Counted from the first letter of the stretch, positions 1 through 8,074 are shown. The stretch is 20,699 bases of DNA from Candidatus Aminicenantota bacterium (GCA_020355945.1 CP070627.1:6718578-6739276), one strand, 5' to 3'. The notes: generated by a model from the sequence alone, not told the origin. Numbers and translations are program-made.

Positions 1-1452
1 TACTTCTCCATGTTTGCCCCCAGGCAGAGCGGCAAAACAACATTCTTAGAGAGAATATGCAAAGAATTGCACGAAGACCCCACTTATATCGTAATATTTT
101 TATGTTTCCAGAACCTCAGCGAGGTGAGTAAACAAGAGTTTTACCGGGAAATCGAAAAAGAGCTTTATACTCAATTAAAAAACAGGCTCAGAGAGGTTGA
201 CTGCGAAAAATGCGATAAGATCGAGCACTTTCTTGAAAACCACCGGCTAACAAATCATCTTTCCTTCATGGACCTGTTGGAAGAATTGAACCGGTTAATC
301 GAATTTAAAAAGATTGTCATTTTTATCGATGAATTTGACGGGATTCCTTTAGCTGAATTGGAAAATTTCTTAACCACCTTAAGAAGATTGTACCAGAAAT
401 ACAAAAGCACAGCGCAAAAAGCCCTTTATTCCATCGGCTTGATTGGCATCAGGAATATAACCAAACTCATCGTCGGTGGTGTGTCTCCTTTTAATATTGC
501 CGACCAGGTGGACCTGCCGCCTTTCTCCTTAAAAAACGTGTACCATCTTTTTTCTCAATATACGGAAGAAACCAACCAACCCTTTAGCGAAGAAGCAGTC
601 AAAAAGATTTACGAAGAAACCGCAGGCCAGCCCTGGCTGGTCAACCGCCTGGGCACCATCCTCACTGTGGATGTTAAGCCCGAAACAATAGAACCCATTG
701 ACCAACAGGATGTTGAAAAAGCCATTGAAATCCTCCTGCTGGAAAAAAATGACCACTTTGACAACCTCTATGAGAAGGCCAAACTGTATAAAGAAACCTT
801 TGTTAAAATTGTATTTGATCATGTCAAATATAAGCCTAACGATGAAGATCAGTCATGGCTCGAGCAATACGGATTAATAAAGAAAAAAGAGAAGAAAGCA
901 ATCGTGGCCAATCGAATTTATAAAGAAAGATTTATCGAGACTTTTTTTAACGAAACCGAGGTATCGGAGGGTATTTCCCCGGATAGATATGTTTTGCCGG
1001 GTGACCGCCTGGATATGAAGAACGTTCTCCTGGATTTTGAACAATATATTGCGCAGATCGGGGTAAATGCATTTTATAAAGAGAAAAAACCCTATGAAAA
1101 GACGGGGCAATTTCTTCTTACCGCCTGGCTTTACCAATTTGTGAGAGGTGGGGTTGGAGAACTTCGCTACGAAATTCCCTCCGGGTTTGGAAGAATGGAT
1201 ATTATTTTAACTTATAAGGGAAGGAAATATATTATAGAAACGAAAATAAATCGTCACAATCTTACCCGTACGCTTAAAGACGGAATTACCCAGGTAGCAG
1301 AGAAATACCTGGCATCGGAATCCGTGGAAGAGGGCTGTTTGGTGATTTTCGACATCAAGACGCAAATAGGAGAAGAGTGTGAACCGCAGCTTCACCAGGC
1401 AGGAGACAAAAAAGTAACCAGCTTCACTATCGGTATCGGCCAGCCCGGTTAA
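1..1452 (+). CDS. AAA-like ATPase with C-terminal PD-(D/E)XK nuclease-like domain (5' partial)
   Basis: The frame is open to base 1, so the true start is upstream; the ATG at 10 lies only a few residues before the P-loop and cannot be the start. Numbered from that Met, residues 3-11 form a Walker A variant (APRQSGKTT, with Ala where the first Gly usually sits) and residues 102-109 a Walker B (IVIFIDEF). A GQPWLVNRL segment near 206-214 is typical of the AAA-like ATPases that end in a winged helix. The C-terminal third looks like a PD-(D/E)XK fold: GRMD (Asp397), ETK (Glu410, Lys412), then a Q-x4-Y pair (Gln428, Tyr433). Related proteins are common in large, environmentally diverse genomes; a DNA-directed or defence-like role is inferred, not shown. 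The gene is convergent with the cyclase gene, 72 bp apart. Family is fairly sure, function unknown. Confidence 0.8.
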   Translation, partial: YFSMFAPRQSGKTTFLERICKELHEDPTYIVIFLCFQNLSEVSKQEFYREIEKELYTQLKNRLREVDCEKCDKIEHFLENHRLTNHLSFMDLLEELNRLIEFKKIVIFIDEFDGIPLAELENFLTTLRRLYQKYKSTAQKALYSIGLIGIRNITKLIVGGVSPFNIADQVDLPPFSLKNVYHLFSQYTEETNQPFSEEAVKKIYEETAGQPWLVNRLGTILTVDVKPETIEPIDQQDVEKAIEILLLEKNDHFDNLYEKAKLYKETFVKIVFDHVKYKPNDEDQSWLEQYGLIKKKEKKAIVANRIYKERFIETFFNETEVSEGISPDRYVLPGDRLDMKNVLLDFEQYIAQIGVNAFYKEKKPYEKTGQFLLTAWLYQFVRGGVGELRYEIPSGFGRMDIILTYKGRKYIIETKINRHNLTRTLKDGITQVAEKYLASESVEEGCLVIFDIKTQIGEECEPQLHQAGDKKVTSFTIGIGQPG

Positions 1453-1524
1453 TCTCTTCTCTTCTTATTTCCTGTGCTGGCTTTCATGCTGAATTTTTAA
1501 CCTTTGTTAGGGGTCTAATGAAGA

Positions 1525-3279
1525 TTAGCACAACTCTTTGGCTTCTTCATACCAGTATTGATTTTTCAAAAACTTTTCGCTCTTATCTACTCTTTTAGCT
1601 ATATCAATGGCTATTTCTGCCTCTTTCTTTGCTTCGTTACATTCGTTTAAAGCCTTATGAAGAAGAGCAAGATGAAAATGTATCTCGCTTAATTTCTCAT
1701 TGTAGTTCTTTTTTCCCATATTCTCATCATTGCTTTTCCTTCTTTCCAGGACTTCAATTGCTTTTAATAATTCATTTTTGGCCATATCAAAAAGGTTTGC
1801 CAATTTATGTTTCCCGGGTTCTTTTTCTTCAATTCTCTTCAAATAAATGTAACCGAGAGTATCAAGCACAAGATGTTCTTTATCTATTGCTCGACCTTTT
1901 TTTTCGGTTTCATTTTTGTAATTCTTAATCAATTCTAAAGCCTGTTTAGCAAACATTTCCGCACTTTCTAGCGAGAAATGAGAACGTGCTTCCGGGATCG
2001 CCTCAGCAATAGTTCTGGCCAAACCGTTTAAGGCCCACAAGTATGCCGGGTTTTCAGAAGTGGTAATTCGTCTGGCGCGATCCTGTAATTCCAATGCTTT
2101 TCTATAATATTCTTTACATCGTTCCGGGTGCTCAGATTTATATTTATAAGCCAGTCTTCTAAAACAAACAGCCAAAAAATTGTTTGCTCGAGGAGATAAC
2201 TCATTAAGCTGCAAAGCACGTTCTAGAGAACAAACCGCTTCTTCATATCGATAACTACGGAACCAACATCGCCCCAAATAAAGGTGGGCTGGCGCAAAAT
2301 CCGGGATTATATTGATCACCTGTTGATACTTCTCTGCTGATTCTTCGTACTTTTCTTTATCAAAATAATGATGCCCGAGATCCAGTAAAAGCCACACCAT
2401 ATCAGGATTTTTTGTCACAGCATTCTCATATATTTTTAATTCCTTTTCTTCAAAGCTTGGTTCAAATGCTTGATCATCAAAATGCCCAATTCCTATAGCC
2501 TGATATACAGGGATTGTTTGGGAAATGCCTTTGAATGGCCCAACATCAGCCCGCCGAAAGGCAACACGAAAGTCAGGATCAACAAGATTGAACACATTAT
2601 GACTTACTAAAATCTGTGAAAATCGCAGTTCCCGGGAATGTGTCTCAATTCTTTTGGCTACATTGATTGAGTAACCTTCAGGTGTGTCTTTTTCAACTAT
2701 AGATAAAATCCCATCATTCTCTTGACCCGATGCTCCAGGTTCCCTGGATGAGAATCTGTAATGCTTCCCAAAAAGGATGGGCCCCTGGTTTATCCCAATT
2801 CCAATGTCAAATATGGGCCTCCCTTCTTTAATTCTTTCTTCATTCTTAGGACATAAAAGCCATTTCCGTTTCATTAAAATAGCAATCTGAAGAGCACTTT
2901 TAACATCATCTCTTAAGATCTCCAGTTGTTTTTTTGCGTGATCTCCGGTTTGTTCATTGGCATGGTCTTCAGTTTGTTCTTTGGCCTGGACCTCAGTATG
3001 GTTTTTAGCTGCTCTATAAAGTTTCAGACATATTTCATCCCCTCGAATTTCAGCTTCAAGAAAAGGACATACCTCAGATTTATAGTTTGTTTTACTTTGG
3101 ATAAATTGTTTGACAACTTCGCCTAATTCCTTCTGAAAGGATTTTACGAAATCATCATATTCAGATAATGTCCAAATATTTGCCAATTCTGAAGAGTTTA
3201 TCAGATCGGCAAATAGTATAACGGCTTCACGTTGCTGTGGGAAGCATTTGGACGTGTTCTTTTTATTTGATGTAGACAT
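1525..3279 (-). CDS. Class III adenylate/guanylate cyclase-like domain fused to TPR repeats
   Basis: This 584-aa cytosolic protein has no signal peptide or membrane segment. Residues about 17-265 resemble a class III nucleotide cyclase catalytic domain: LFADLI with metal-binding Asp25, RGDE with the second Asp81, GIGINQGP at 160-167, and a GYSINVAKR segment in which Asn206 and Arg210 fit the transition-state pair. Residues about 290-580 are TPR-like helical pairs, clearest at 293-326 and 327-360. An insert at about 97-118 after the second Asp is a short charged tandem repeat (EQTEDHAN, EQTGDHAK). The base-selecting Lys position seems to be Glu77, so the substrate is uncertain. GGAGG precedes the ATG. 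It may make a cyclic nucleotide in response to a partner bound by the TPRs, which is inference. It is divergent from the dipeptidase gene. Confidence 0.78.
   Translation of the reverse strand: MSTSNKKNTSKCFPQQREAVILFADLINSSELANIWTLSEYDDFVKSFQKELGEVVKQFIQSKTNYKSEVCPFLEAEIRGDEICLKLYRAAKNHTEVQAKEQTEDHANEQTGDHAKKQLEILRDDVKSALQIAILMKRKWLLCPKNEERIKEGRPIFDIGIGINQGPILFGKHYRFSSREPGASGQENDGILSIVEKDTPEGYSINVAKRIETHSRELRFSQILVSHNVFNLVDPDFRVAFRRADVGPFKGISQTIPVYQAIGIGHFDDQAFEPSFEEKELKIYENAVTKNPDMVWLLLDLGHHYFDKEKYEESAEKYQQVINIIPDFAPAHLYLGRCWFRSYRYEEAVCSLERALQLNELSPRANNFLAVCFRRLAYKYKSEHPERCKEYYRKALELQDRARRITTSENPAYLWALNGLARTIAEAIPEARSHFSLESAEMFAKQALELIKNYKNETEKKGRAIDKEHLVLDTLGYIYLKRIEEKEPGKHKLANLFDMAKNELLKAIEVLERRKSNDENMGKKNYNEKLSEIHFHLALLHKALNECNEAKKEAEIAIDIAKRVDKSEKFLKNQYWYEEAKELC
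2935..2997 (-). repeat. 24-bp tandem repeat inside the cyclase gene
   Basis: About two and a half imperfect 24-bp units built around GTTTGTTC(A/T)TTGGC on the plus strand encode the charged octapeptide repeat (EQTxDHAx) in the cyclase domain insert. Units differ by only a few bases, which suggests recent slippage or duplication. Confidence 0.6.
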
Positions 3280-3390
3280 TTTTAGCCCTCCATCCTAACG
3301 TATTAAAGTTAAACTTAATAAACATCTTTATAATTATCATCTCAACATTAAATATACACCATTTATATTCTATTTTCAAGTACTTTTTTT

Positions 3391-3420
3391 TTGACCTGCG
3401 AAGGCAAAGTTTGATAAAAT
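3391..3420 (+). promoter_or_regulatory. Candidate sigma-70-type promoter for the C69 dipeptidase gene
   Basis: TTGACC at 3391-3396 is followed after 18 bp by TAAAAT at 3415-3420, each one mismatch from consensus. It lies about 90 bp before the dipeptidase ATG in the AT-rich divergent gap 3280-3511, which must hold promoters for both flanking genes. I saw no clear promoter for the cyclase gene. Pattern match only. Confidence 0.35.
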
Positions 3421-3511
3421 ATCCTATGTCGTTTTTTATCTACTCTACCTTGTTTAAGTTTAAGCAATCGGAATTATCATTATTAAGATTCAACAAAGGG
3501 AGGTCTCATCA

Positions 3512-5155
3512 ATGAAAATAACGTGTCTTAAATTACTTTTAAGTCTTTTTATAATGGGATTATTGATATCAACGTTCGGATATACCTGTACGGATATCAT
3601 TGTGGGGAAGAAGGCATCGGCAGACGGCTCAGTCATTACATCCCACACCGGGTGCGCCGCAGAATGCCGCGTTCATGTGGTCCGGGGCCGGACATACCCT
3701 AAAGGCGCTAAAGCCCCGGTATACTACGGTCTCCAGGATGTTAACAAACCAATACATCAATACGGTGAAATACTGGGGTACATCCCCCAGGTAGAAAGAA
3801 CCTATACCTACTTTCACAGCGGCTATTCACATATAAACGAACACCAATTGGCCATTGCCGAAAGCACCATGAGCCAGAAAGATGAATTAAAAGTAGACCA
3901 TAAAACCGGCAAACAGATCATGACTATCGAACAGGCAATGGTATTTGCCCTTCAACGGTGCAAAACCGCAAGGGAAGCCATAAAATTAATCACTTCTTTG
4001 GTGGAAGAATATGGTTTCCTCCCTTCCTGCGGGCCTGAATCCGAAGGCCTGTGCATTGCCGATCCTAACGAAGCCTGGGTATTGGAAGTTTTCAGTGTTG
4101 GCAAAGATTGGCAGCCGGGAAGCGGAAAACCAGGCGCTTTATGGGCAGCACAGCGGGTCCCCGATGACCATATCACCATAGTCCCCAACTGGAGTATCAT
4201 CAAAGAAATCGATTTAAGCAAACCGGACCAGTTTATGGCTTCAAAAAATTATAAACAAGTGGCCATTGACCACGGCTGGTACGACCCCAACAGCGGCAAA
4301 CCCTTTGTGTGGCAGGAAGTGTACTCCCCTGTCCCCCGTGAGTGGGCAGTGAGCCGGTTCTGGTTATTTTACTCCACTTTTGCCCCCAATTATAAAAAAT
4401 GGCCGGATAAAAAACTGGATAAACCCTTCAAAGGATACGATGCCTACCACCAGTACCTGGAACCCCTATCCTGTTATCCCTTTTCGGTCAAGCCGGAGAA
4501 GAAACTCTCGGTCCGGGATGTGATTGCATTTCAACGTTCGGTGTTTGAGGGGACTATTTACGATATGACCGCAGACAAAGACTGGTTGGTGCCGGATGGT
4601 AAGGGAGGACTGGTAAAAAGCCCGCTGACTACACCTTTTCCCACTAAAGCTATGCGAGAGTTGTTGGATATCACCTGGCGGCGGCCGGTATCCAGGGGCG
4701 GATACGGCATGGTGGCCCAGCTCAGGAACTGGCTGCCAGACCCTATTGGCGGGGTTTACTGGTTTTACCTGGATAACCAACACGTCAGCACTTATGTACC
4801 TATTTACGCCGGCGTGCAAAAAATCTCTCCACTATACAAAACCTATGACCCGGATCACTTCAGTGAAAACTCCGCCCGCTGGGCCATCGACTTCGTGGAT
4901 AACCTGCTCTATCTCAAATGGCAGGAGGCCATTAAAGACCTGGAAGCTCATCGCGACCCCTTAGAAGCCGGCTTTTTCCGGGAACAAGCGGAAATCGATG
5001 CCAGGGCCCTGGCGTTGTATAAAAAATCTCCTAAAAAAGCCCGGGAATACTTAACCCGATATACCAACACCAGCATGGAACAAGTGGTAGAGATGTATCG
5101 TAAACTTCGATCTTTACTTATTTCCAAATACACCAATAATAAACAGAAGTTATAA
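3512..5155 (+). CDS. Secreted C69-family dipeptidase (N-terminal cysteine Ntn hydrolase)
   Basis: This 547-aa protein starts at an ATG preceded by AAAGGGAGG (3495-3503). Residues 1-24 are a signal peptide with a hydrophobic core (LLLSLFIMGLLIS). The family signature follows directly: C-T-D-I-I-V-G-K at 26-33 with Cys26 as the expected nucleophile, then the conserved DGS and (T/S)HTG segment. Family C69 (PepD-like) enzymes are Ntn hydrolases that cleave dipeptides or small peptides, with the alpha-amino group of the N-terminal Cys acting as the base. Length and the conserved blocks (IAESTMS near 125, EVFSVGKDW near 193) fit the family. Signal peptidase cleavage just before Cys26 would expose the nucleophile, so export and activation may coincide (inference). 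Likely periplasmic or extracellular peptide catabolism. Confidence 0.92.
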   Translation: MKITCLKLLLSLFIMGLLISTFGYTCTDIIVGKKASADGSVITSHTGCAAECRVHVVRGRTYPKGAKAPVYYGLQDVNKPIHQYGEILGYIPQVERTYTYFHSGYSHINEHQLAIAESTMSQKDELKVDHKTGKQIMTIEQAMVFALQRCKTAREAIKLITSLVEEYGFLPSCGPESEGLCIADPNEAWVLEVFSVGKDWQPGSGKPGALWAAQRVPDDHITIVPNWSIIKEIDLSKPDQFMASKNYKQVAIDHGWYDPNSGKPFVWQEVYSPVPREWAVSRFWLFYSTFAPNYKKWPDKKLDKPFKGYDAYHQYLEPLSCYPFSVKPEKKLSVRDVIAFQRSVFEGTIYDMTADKDWLVPDGKGGLVKSPLTTPFPTKAMRELLDITWRRPVSRGGYGMVAQLRNWLPDPIGGVYWFYLDNQHVSTYVPIYAGVQKISPLYKTYDPDHFSENSARWAIDFVDNLLYLKWQEAIKDLEAHRDPLEAGFFREQAEIDARALALYKKSPKKAREYLTRYTNTSMEQVVEMYRKLRSLLISKYTNNKQKL

Positions 5156-5161
5156 ATTTAA

Positions 5162-5227
5162 CCACAAAATACACAATATCACGTTCATCAGCGGTCTATC
5201 TTTGTGCCCCTTTGTGTAACTTTGTGG
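5162..5227. repeat. Inverted repeat with phased TTTGTG motifs
   Basis: CCACAAAATACACAA (5162-5176) is matched by its near reverse complement at 5212-5227, with one extra base and one mismatch, separated by 35 bp. The right arm is itself three TTTGTG copies spaced 10-11 bp apart (from about 5200). It lies in the gap between the dipeptidase and prenyltransferase genes and could be a dispersed intergenic repeat or a weak hairpin terminator; there is no clear T-run after it. Confidence 0.5.
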
Positions 5228-5296
5228 CTAAAATGAGAATTGCTGATGTTTTTGATCTGGATTTTAAATTTATTTTCAAATCTGATATAATGAAAG

Positions 5297-6205
5297 ATGC
5301 GAAAAATAATGGAACCCGTTATCTTACTTGTCCGCTCAATGCGAATCCATCAATGGGTGAAAAATGTATTTATATTTGCACCCATGGTATTCTCCTTGCA
5401 TAAATTCCAGTTGGATTTCCTCAACATAAAAAATAACTTCCTGGCATTTTTCCTGTTCAGCCTGGTGACCGGATGTATTTATGTGTTTAACGATTGCTTT
5501 GATAAAAAAAAGGATCGACTCCACCCGGATAAGAAAAAAAGACCCATTGCCTCCGGCGATCTAAGTATTGTTACAGCCGCAATTTTGGCAGGTACCATTC
5601 TCTTATTATCCCTGGCGGCAATATTTTTCTTCCATTTATCTTTTTTCTATATCTCAATTATCTATATCGTTTTGAACGGTGTGTACTCTTCTCTCTTGAA
5701 AAAAATCGTGATTCTTGATGTGATGGTCATTGCCGTGGGATTTGTACTAAGGATTCAAATCGGTGGTGTGATTAACCATATCCAACTCTCCCCCTGGATA
5801 CTCATCATTACTTTCTTGTTGGCTATATTCCTGGGGTTAATCAAACGACGACAGGAACTGGTTAAAATAAATGAAGCCGTCACCAGCGGCAGTGCTGAAA
5901 TCGGGACCCGTATTACCTTAAAAAAATATAACCTCTCTCTCCTGGATCAACTGATCTCCATTACCACCGGAACCACCTTAATTTCATATATTATCTATGT
6001 GGTCAACCCGGACATCCAGCAGAAATTCCACACCAAATACCTGTATTTAACCGTCCCTTTTGTGGTTTTTGGTATTTTTCGCTACCTTTATTTAACTTAT
6101 GTGAAGGGAAAAGGTGAAAGCCCGGCAGAGATTATTTTTTCCGATATTCCTTTCACGGCTAACGCGATTATATGGGTGGTGGTCTTCATCCTGTTGATTA
6201 TTTAA
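5297..6205 (+). CDS. UbiA-family prenyltransferase, decaprenyl-phosphate phosphoribosyltransferase-like
   Basis: This 302-aa integral membrane protein has about eight or nine hydrophobic helices. The N-terminal part (SMRIHQWVKNVFIFAP, 14-29) and the first Asp-rich motif, N65-D-x2-D69-x3-D73 followed by HPDKKKRPIASG, match the subgroup typified by mycobacterial DPPR synthase (Rv3806c), which moves phosphoribose from PRPP to a polyprenyl phosphate for cell-envelope glycan precursors. A second conserved block (YNLSLLDQL, about 212-220) lies after the central helices. The epimerase partners seen with DPPR synthase elsewhere are not in this window, so the exact acceptor is uncertain. The start is ambiguous: ATG 5297 or ATG 5309 (starting MEPV); a weak GAAAG at 5292-5296 is better spaced for the second. 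Family is sure, subgroup likely. Confidence 0.85.
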   Translation: MRKIMEPVILLVRSMRIHQWVKNVFIFAPMVFSLHKFQLDFLNIKNNFLAFFLFSLVTGCIYVFNDCFDKKKDRLHPDKKKRPIASGDLSIVTAAILAGTILLLSLAAIFFFHLSFFYISIIYIVLNGVYSSLLKKIVILDVMVIAVGFVLRIQIGGVINHIQLSPWILIITFLLAIFLGLIKRRQELVKINEAVTSGSAEIGTRITLKKYNLSLLDQLISITTGTTLISYIIYVVNPDIQQKFHTKYLYLTVPFVVFGIFRYLYLTYVKGKGESPAEIIFSDIPFTANAIIWVVVFILLII

Positions 6206-6293
6206 AAGGTAACTGCATGGGAACCAGTGACGAAACAACGAATATCTCCGAAGTTCAGCCATAGCTGTTGAGCAGGAGGAGGTGTGGTAATCT

Positions 6294-6938
6294 ATGGGAA
6301 ACGAACTGGAGATATTAAGACAGCTTCATCGCAAAACCTTTTCAGAAGCGGAATTAATGGATATTTTTTATCAAAACCGGGACCGCTACCGGGTCCTGCT
6401 GCACCTGGTTCAACAACCCAATTTCCCGGAGAAAAATGCCTTAAATATCATCCCTAAGTTGTATCCCATGGATCTAATAAGAGTGGTCAAAAATAAACGC
6501 ACCAACCCGGGTACCAGGAAACGGGCAGAACAGGAATTTGTTAACAAATACAACAAGTACCCCCCGGGAGAAAAAATCTCCTATATGAAAATAGCACCTA
6601 ACTCTTTATTGCATTATTTTATCGAGGAAAACGACGAACGCATACTGGAGGCTATTCTAAACAATGCTTTTTGTACGGAAGAAGTGGTCCTGAAGTTCGT
6701 TAACCGAAAGGCAAAGAAATTCAGCTTTTATAATGCCCTTTGTTCCACCGAGTGGTATAAACGTCCCCAGGTGGCATTTGCTATCTCCCATGATCCACAA
6801 GCTCCCATTCGAATCCTGGTGGCTATTATTCCCTATCTGAATTTAAAGCAATTGGAGAAACTCTATAAAAACGAAAAAACCCACCAAATTGTAAAGAATA
6901 ATATCACCCAATATTTACAAAAGCGGCAGTCTTCTTAA
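6294..6938 (+). CDS. Hypothetical 214-aa helical protein, possible HEAT-like repeats
   Basis: I do not recognise this family with certainty. A strong AGGAGGAGGT (6274-6283) sits 10-11 bases before the ATG. The protein is soluble, Lys-rich and predicted mostly helical. It contains several roughly 25-35-residue segments with a recurring pattern of hydrophobic helix, short turn and Asn/Pro, such as ILEAILNNAFCTEEVVLKFV (116-135) and QAPIRILVAIIPYL. This resembles degenerate HEAT or leucine-rich-variant repeats used for protein binding. It has no signal peptide and no catalytic motif. It follows the prenyltransferase gene by 88 bp on the same strand and may be co-transcribed. It is the last host gene before the prophage. 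Confidence 0.6.
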   Translation: MGNELEILRQLHRKTFSEAELMDIFYQNRDRYRVLLHLVQQPNFPEKNALNIIPKLYPMDLIRVVKNKRTNPGTRKRAEQEFVNKYNKYPPGEKISYMKIAPNSLLHYFIEENDERILEAILNNAFCTEEVVLKFVNRKAKKFSFYNALCSTEWYKRPQVAFAISHDPQAPIRILVAIIPYLNLKQLEKLYKNEKTHQIVKNNITQYLQKRQSS

Positions 6939-7028
6939 TTGGGTTTGTGGATTTTGCGTGCCAGACAAGAATGCCACTAAACATTTAATAATATATAATT
7001 TTTAGCAATTTAAGTAGACACACCCCGT

Positions 7029-7058
7029 CCGCTTCGCGGCCACCCCTCTCAAGAGGGG
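7029..7058. repeat. REP-like double hairpin next to the prophage edge
   Basis: Two adjacent palindromes: CCGC-TTC-GCGG (7029-7039), and CCCCTC paired with GAGGGG (7043-7048 with 7053-7058; loop TCAA, extendable by one pair). The arrangement, a C-rich lead followed by paired GC-rich hairpins, is like the dispersed intergenic palindromes found in many environmental bacteria. It probably belongs to host DNA. The rest of the gap 6939-7199 is AT-rich and holds no gene I can support. Confidence 0.55.
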
Positions 7059-7076
7059 AATTAGAGGGTTCATTAC

Positions 7077-7144
7077 TGCGTATTTAGCGTAACTCGGAGA
7101 TTTGAGATACGCGAACACTTAGTTATAAGATTTTTTTGCGCACT
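7077..7144. other. Candidate Mu-type phage end with clustered GCG-N-A motifs
   Basis: Starting at a TG dinucleotide (7077), four related short motifs occur within 68 bp: GCGTA (7078), GCGTAACT (7087), GCGAACACT (7111) and GCGCACT (7138). Transposable phages carry several transposase binding sites near termini that begin 5'-TG. Position between the last host-like element and the last phage gene fits, but no transposase gene or other end is in the window. Speculative. Confidence 0.3.
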
Positions 7145-7199
7145 CAGCACGTCATTTAAATCCAAAATATCTTACATGTCGGTTTATTAAAATTTATAT

Positions 7200-8006
7200 T
7201 CAAAAATTCTTAAAAATCAGCTCCTTCGCCTTTTTAGGACTCCCAGTGCTCATTGAATACAGGGTTTCGACTTCTTCAATATTGAAATCTTTGAATGTCT
7301 CCCGAATGAAATCATCATCGTTTAAACTCAACAAAAACACTCCTTTAACACCTATTAAAGTGTCTTTAACCTCAATATAATCGTCATCTGTGAAGAACTG
7401 AACATATACTTTCGATGTTTCACATCTATGGGGAGGGTCAAGATAAAACAAGGTATCTTCGGAGTCATATTTCAGTAAAAATCTTTTCCAGTCGATATTC
7501 TCAATATTCACCCTCTTAAGACGATCATGAGCATCCATTATTACCCGTTCAATATCTACTAAATTAATAGGGGGTTTGTCTGTCCTTTTATACCCATACT
7601 GTCTCATTGTACCACTGAAGCTCATCTTCAATACATAAAAGAATAGCTTCGCCCTCTCTACATCTGTCAAATCTGTTTTTCCTTCAAGTTGCGCTTTGTA
7701 ATCTAAAAACAATTTGCGTGAAGGGAGGTCCCATTGCAACTCCGATAACAATTGATAAGGCTTTTCCTTTACAACTTGATAAAAATTAATCAGATCGGAA
7801 TTGATATCATTGATCGCTTCCGCATGGGATGGGTCTTTGTGGAACAGGACATGGAGCGCACCTGCAAACGCTTCCGCATACAGTTTGTGTTCAGGGAAAA
7901 TCGAGATAATTTTTTTTGCTAAAACTCTTTTCCCGCCCGGCCACTTAATGGGTGATATTTTCTGTGGCCTTCTTCTTTGTTTTACATCATTTTCTTTTTG
8001 ACTCAT
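7200..8006 (-). CDS. D12-class DNA adenine N6-methyltransferase with DPPH motif
   Basis: This 268-aa protein starts at an ATG after AGGAGG. Blocks in order: IKWPGGK (20-26, SAM-binding motif X region), EAFAGALHVLF (45-55, motif I, with the usual second Gly of FxGxG replaced by Leu), INDIN (65-69), and YLDPPH (188-193, motif IV). D12 enzymes transfer methyl from S-adenosylmethionine to adenine N6, usually with DPPY; here the Tyr is His193. The remainder fits Dam-like phage methylases in length. No restriction endonuclease is adjacent, so it is best read as an orphan phage methylase that could mask sites from host restriction, analogous in position to the modification gene at the end of phage Mu. 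The recognition site is unknown, and activity with His in motif IV is uncertain. Confidence 0.88.
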   Translation of the reverse strand: MSQKENDVKQRRRPQKISPIKWPGGKRVLAKKIISIFPEHKLYAEAFAGALHVLFHKDPSHAEAINDINSDLINFYQVVKEKPYQLLSELQWDLPSRKLFLDYKAQLEGKTDLTDVERAKLFFYVLKMSFSGTMRQYGYKRTDKPPINLVDIERVIMDAHDRLKRVNIENIDWKRFLLKYDSEDTLFYLDPPHRCETSKVYVQFFTDDDYIEVKDTLIGVKGVFLLSLNDDDFIRETFKDFNIEEVETLYSMSTGSPKKAKELIFKNF

Positions 8007-8031
8007 TTTTATCCTCCTGTAGTTGAATTTG

Positions 8032-8042
8032 AGGTGTCACCT
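8032..8042. promoter_or_regulatory. Short perfect palindrome upstream of the methylase gene, possible operator
   Basis: AGGTG-T-CACCT lies about 26 bp before the methylase ATG and just upstream of its RBS. It could be a protein binding site or a small hairpin in the leader. The size is too small for certainty, and no promoter could be identified beside it. Confidence 0.25.
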
Positions 8043-8074
8043 GCGATATAATTATTTTGTCTAATCATTATCAC

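Noticed and set aside
1..3279. Pycsar- or CBASS-like defence pair (cyclase plus nuclease-ATPase)
   Set aside because: The two genes are convergent, not an operon; the cyclase carries TPRs and the ATPase has no cyclic nucleotide sensor, so the context does not support a defence pair.
3512..3600. Lipoprotein signal on the C69 protein
   Set aside because: The residues before Cys26 (GYT) do not match a lipobox, and Cys26 is the expected catalytic residue.
5212..5403. Short plus-strand frame before the prenyltransferase gene
   Set aside because: It overlaps the intergenic repeat and the true start region in another frame, and the product has no coherent pattern.
7043..7058. Rho-independent terminator
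   Set aside because: The hairpin is stable but no T-run follows on either strand.
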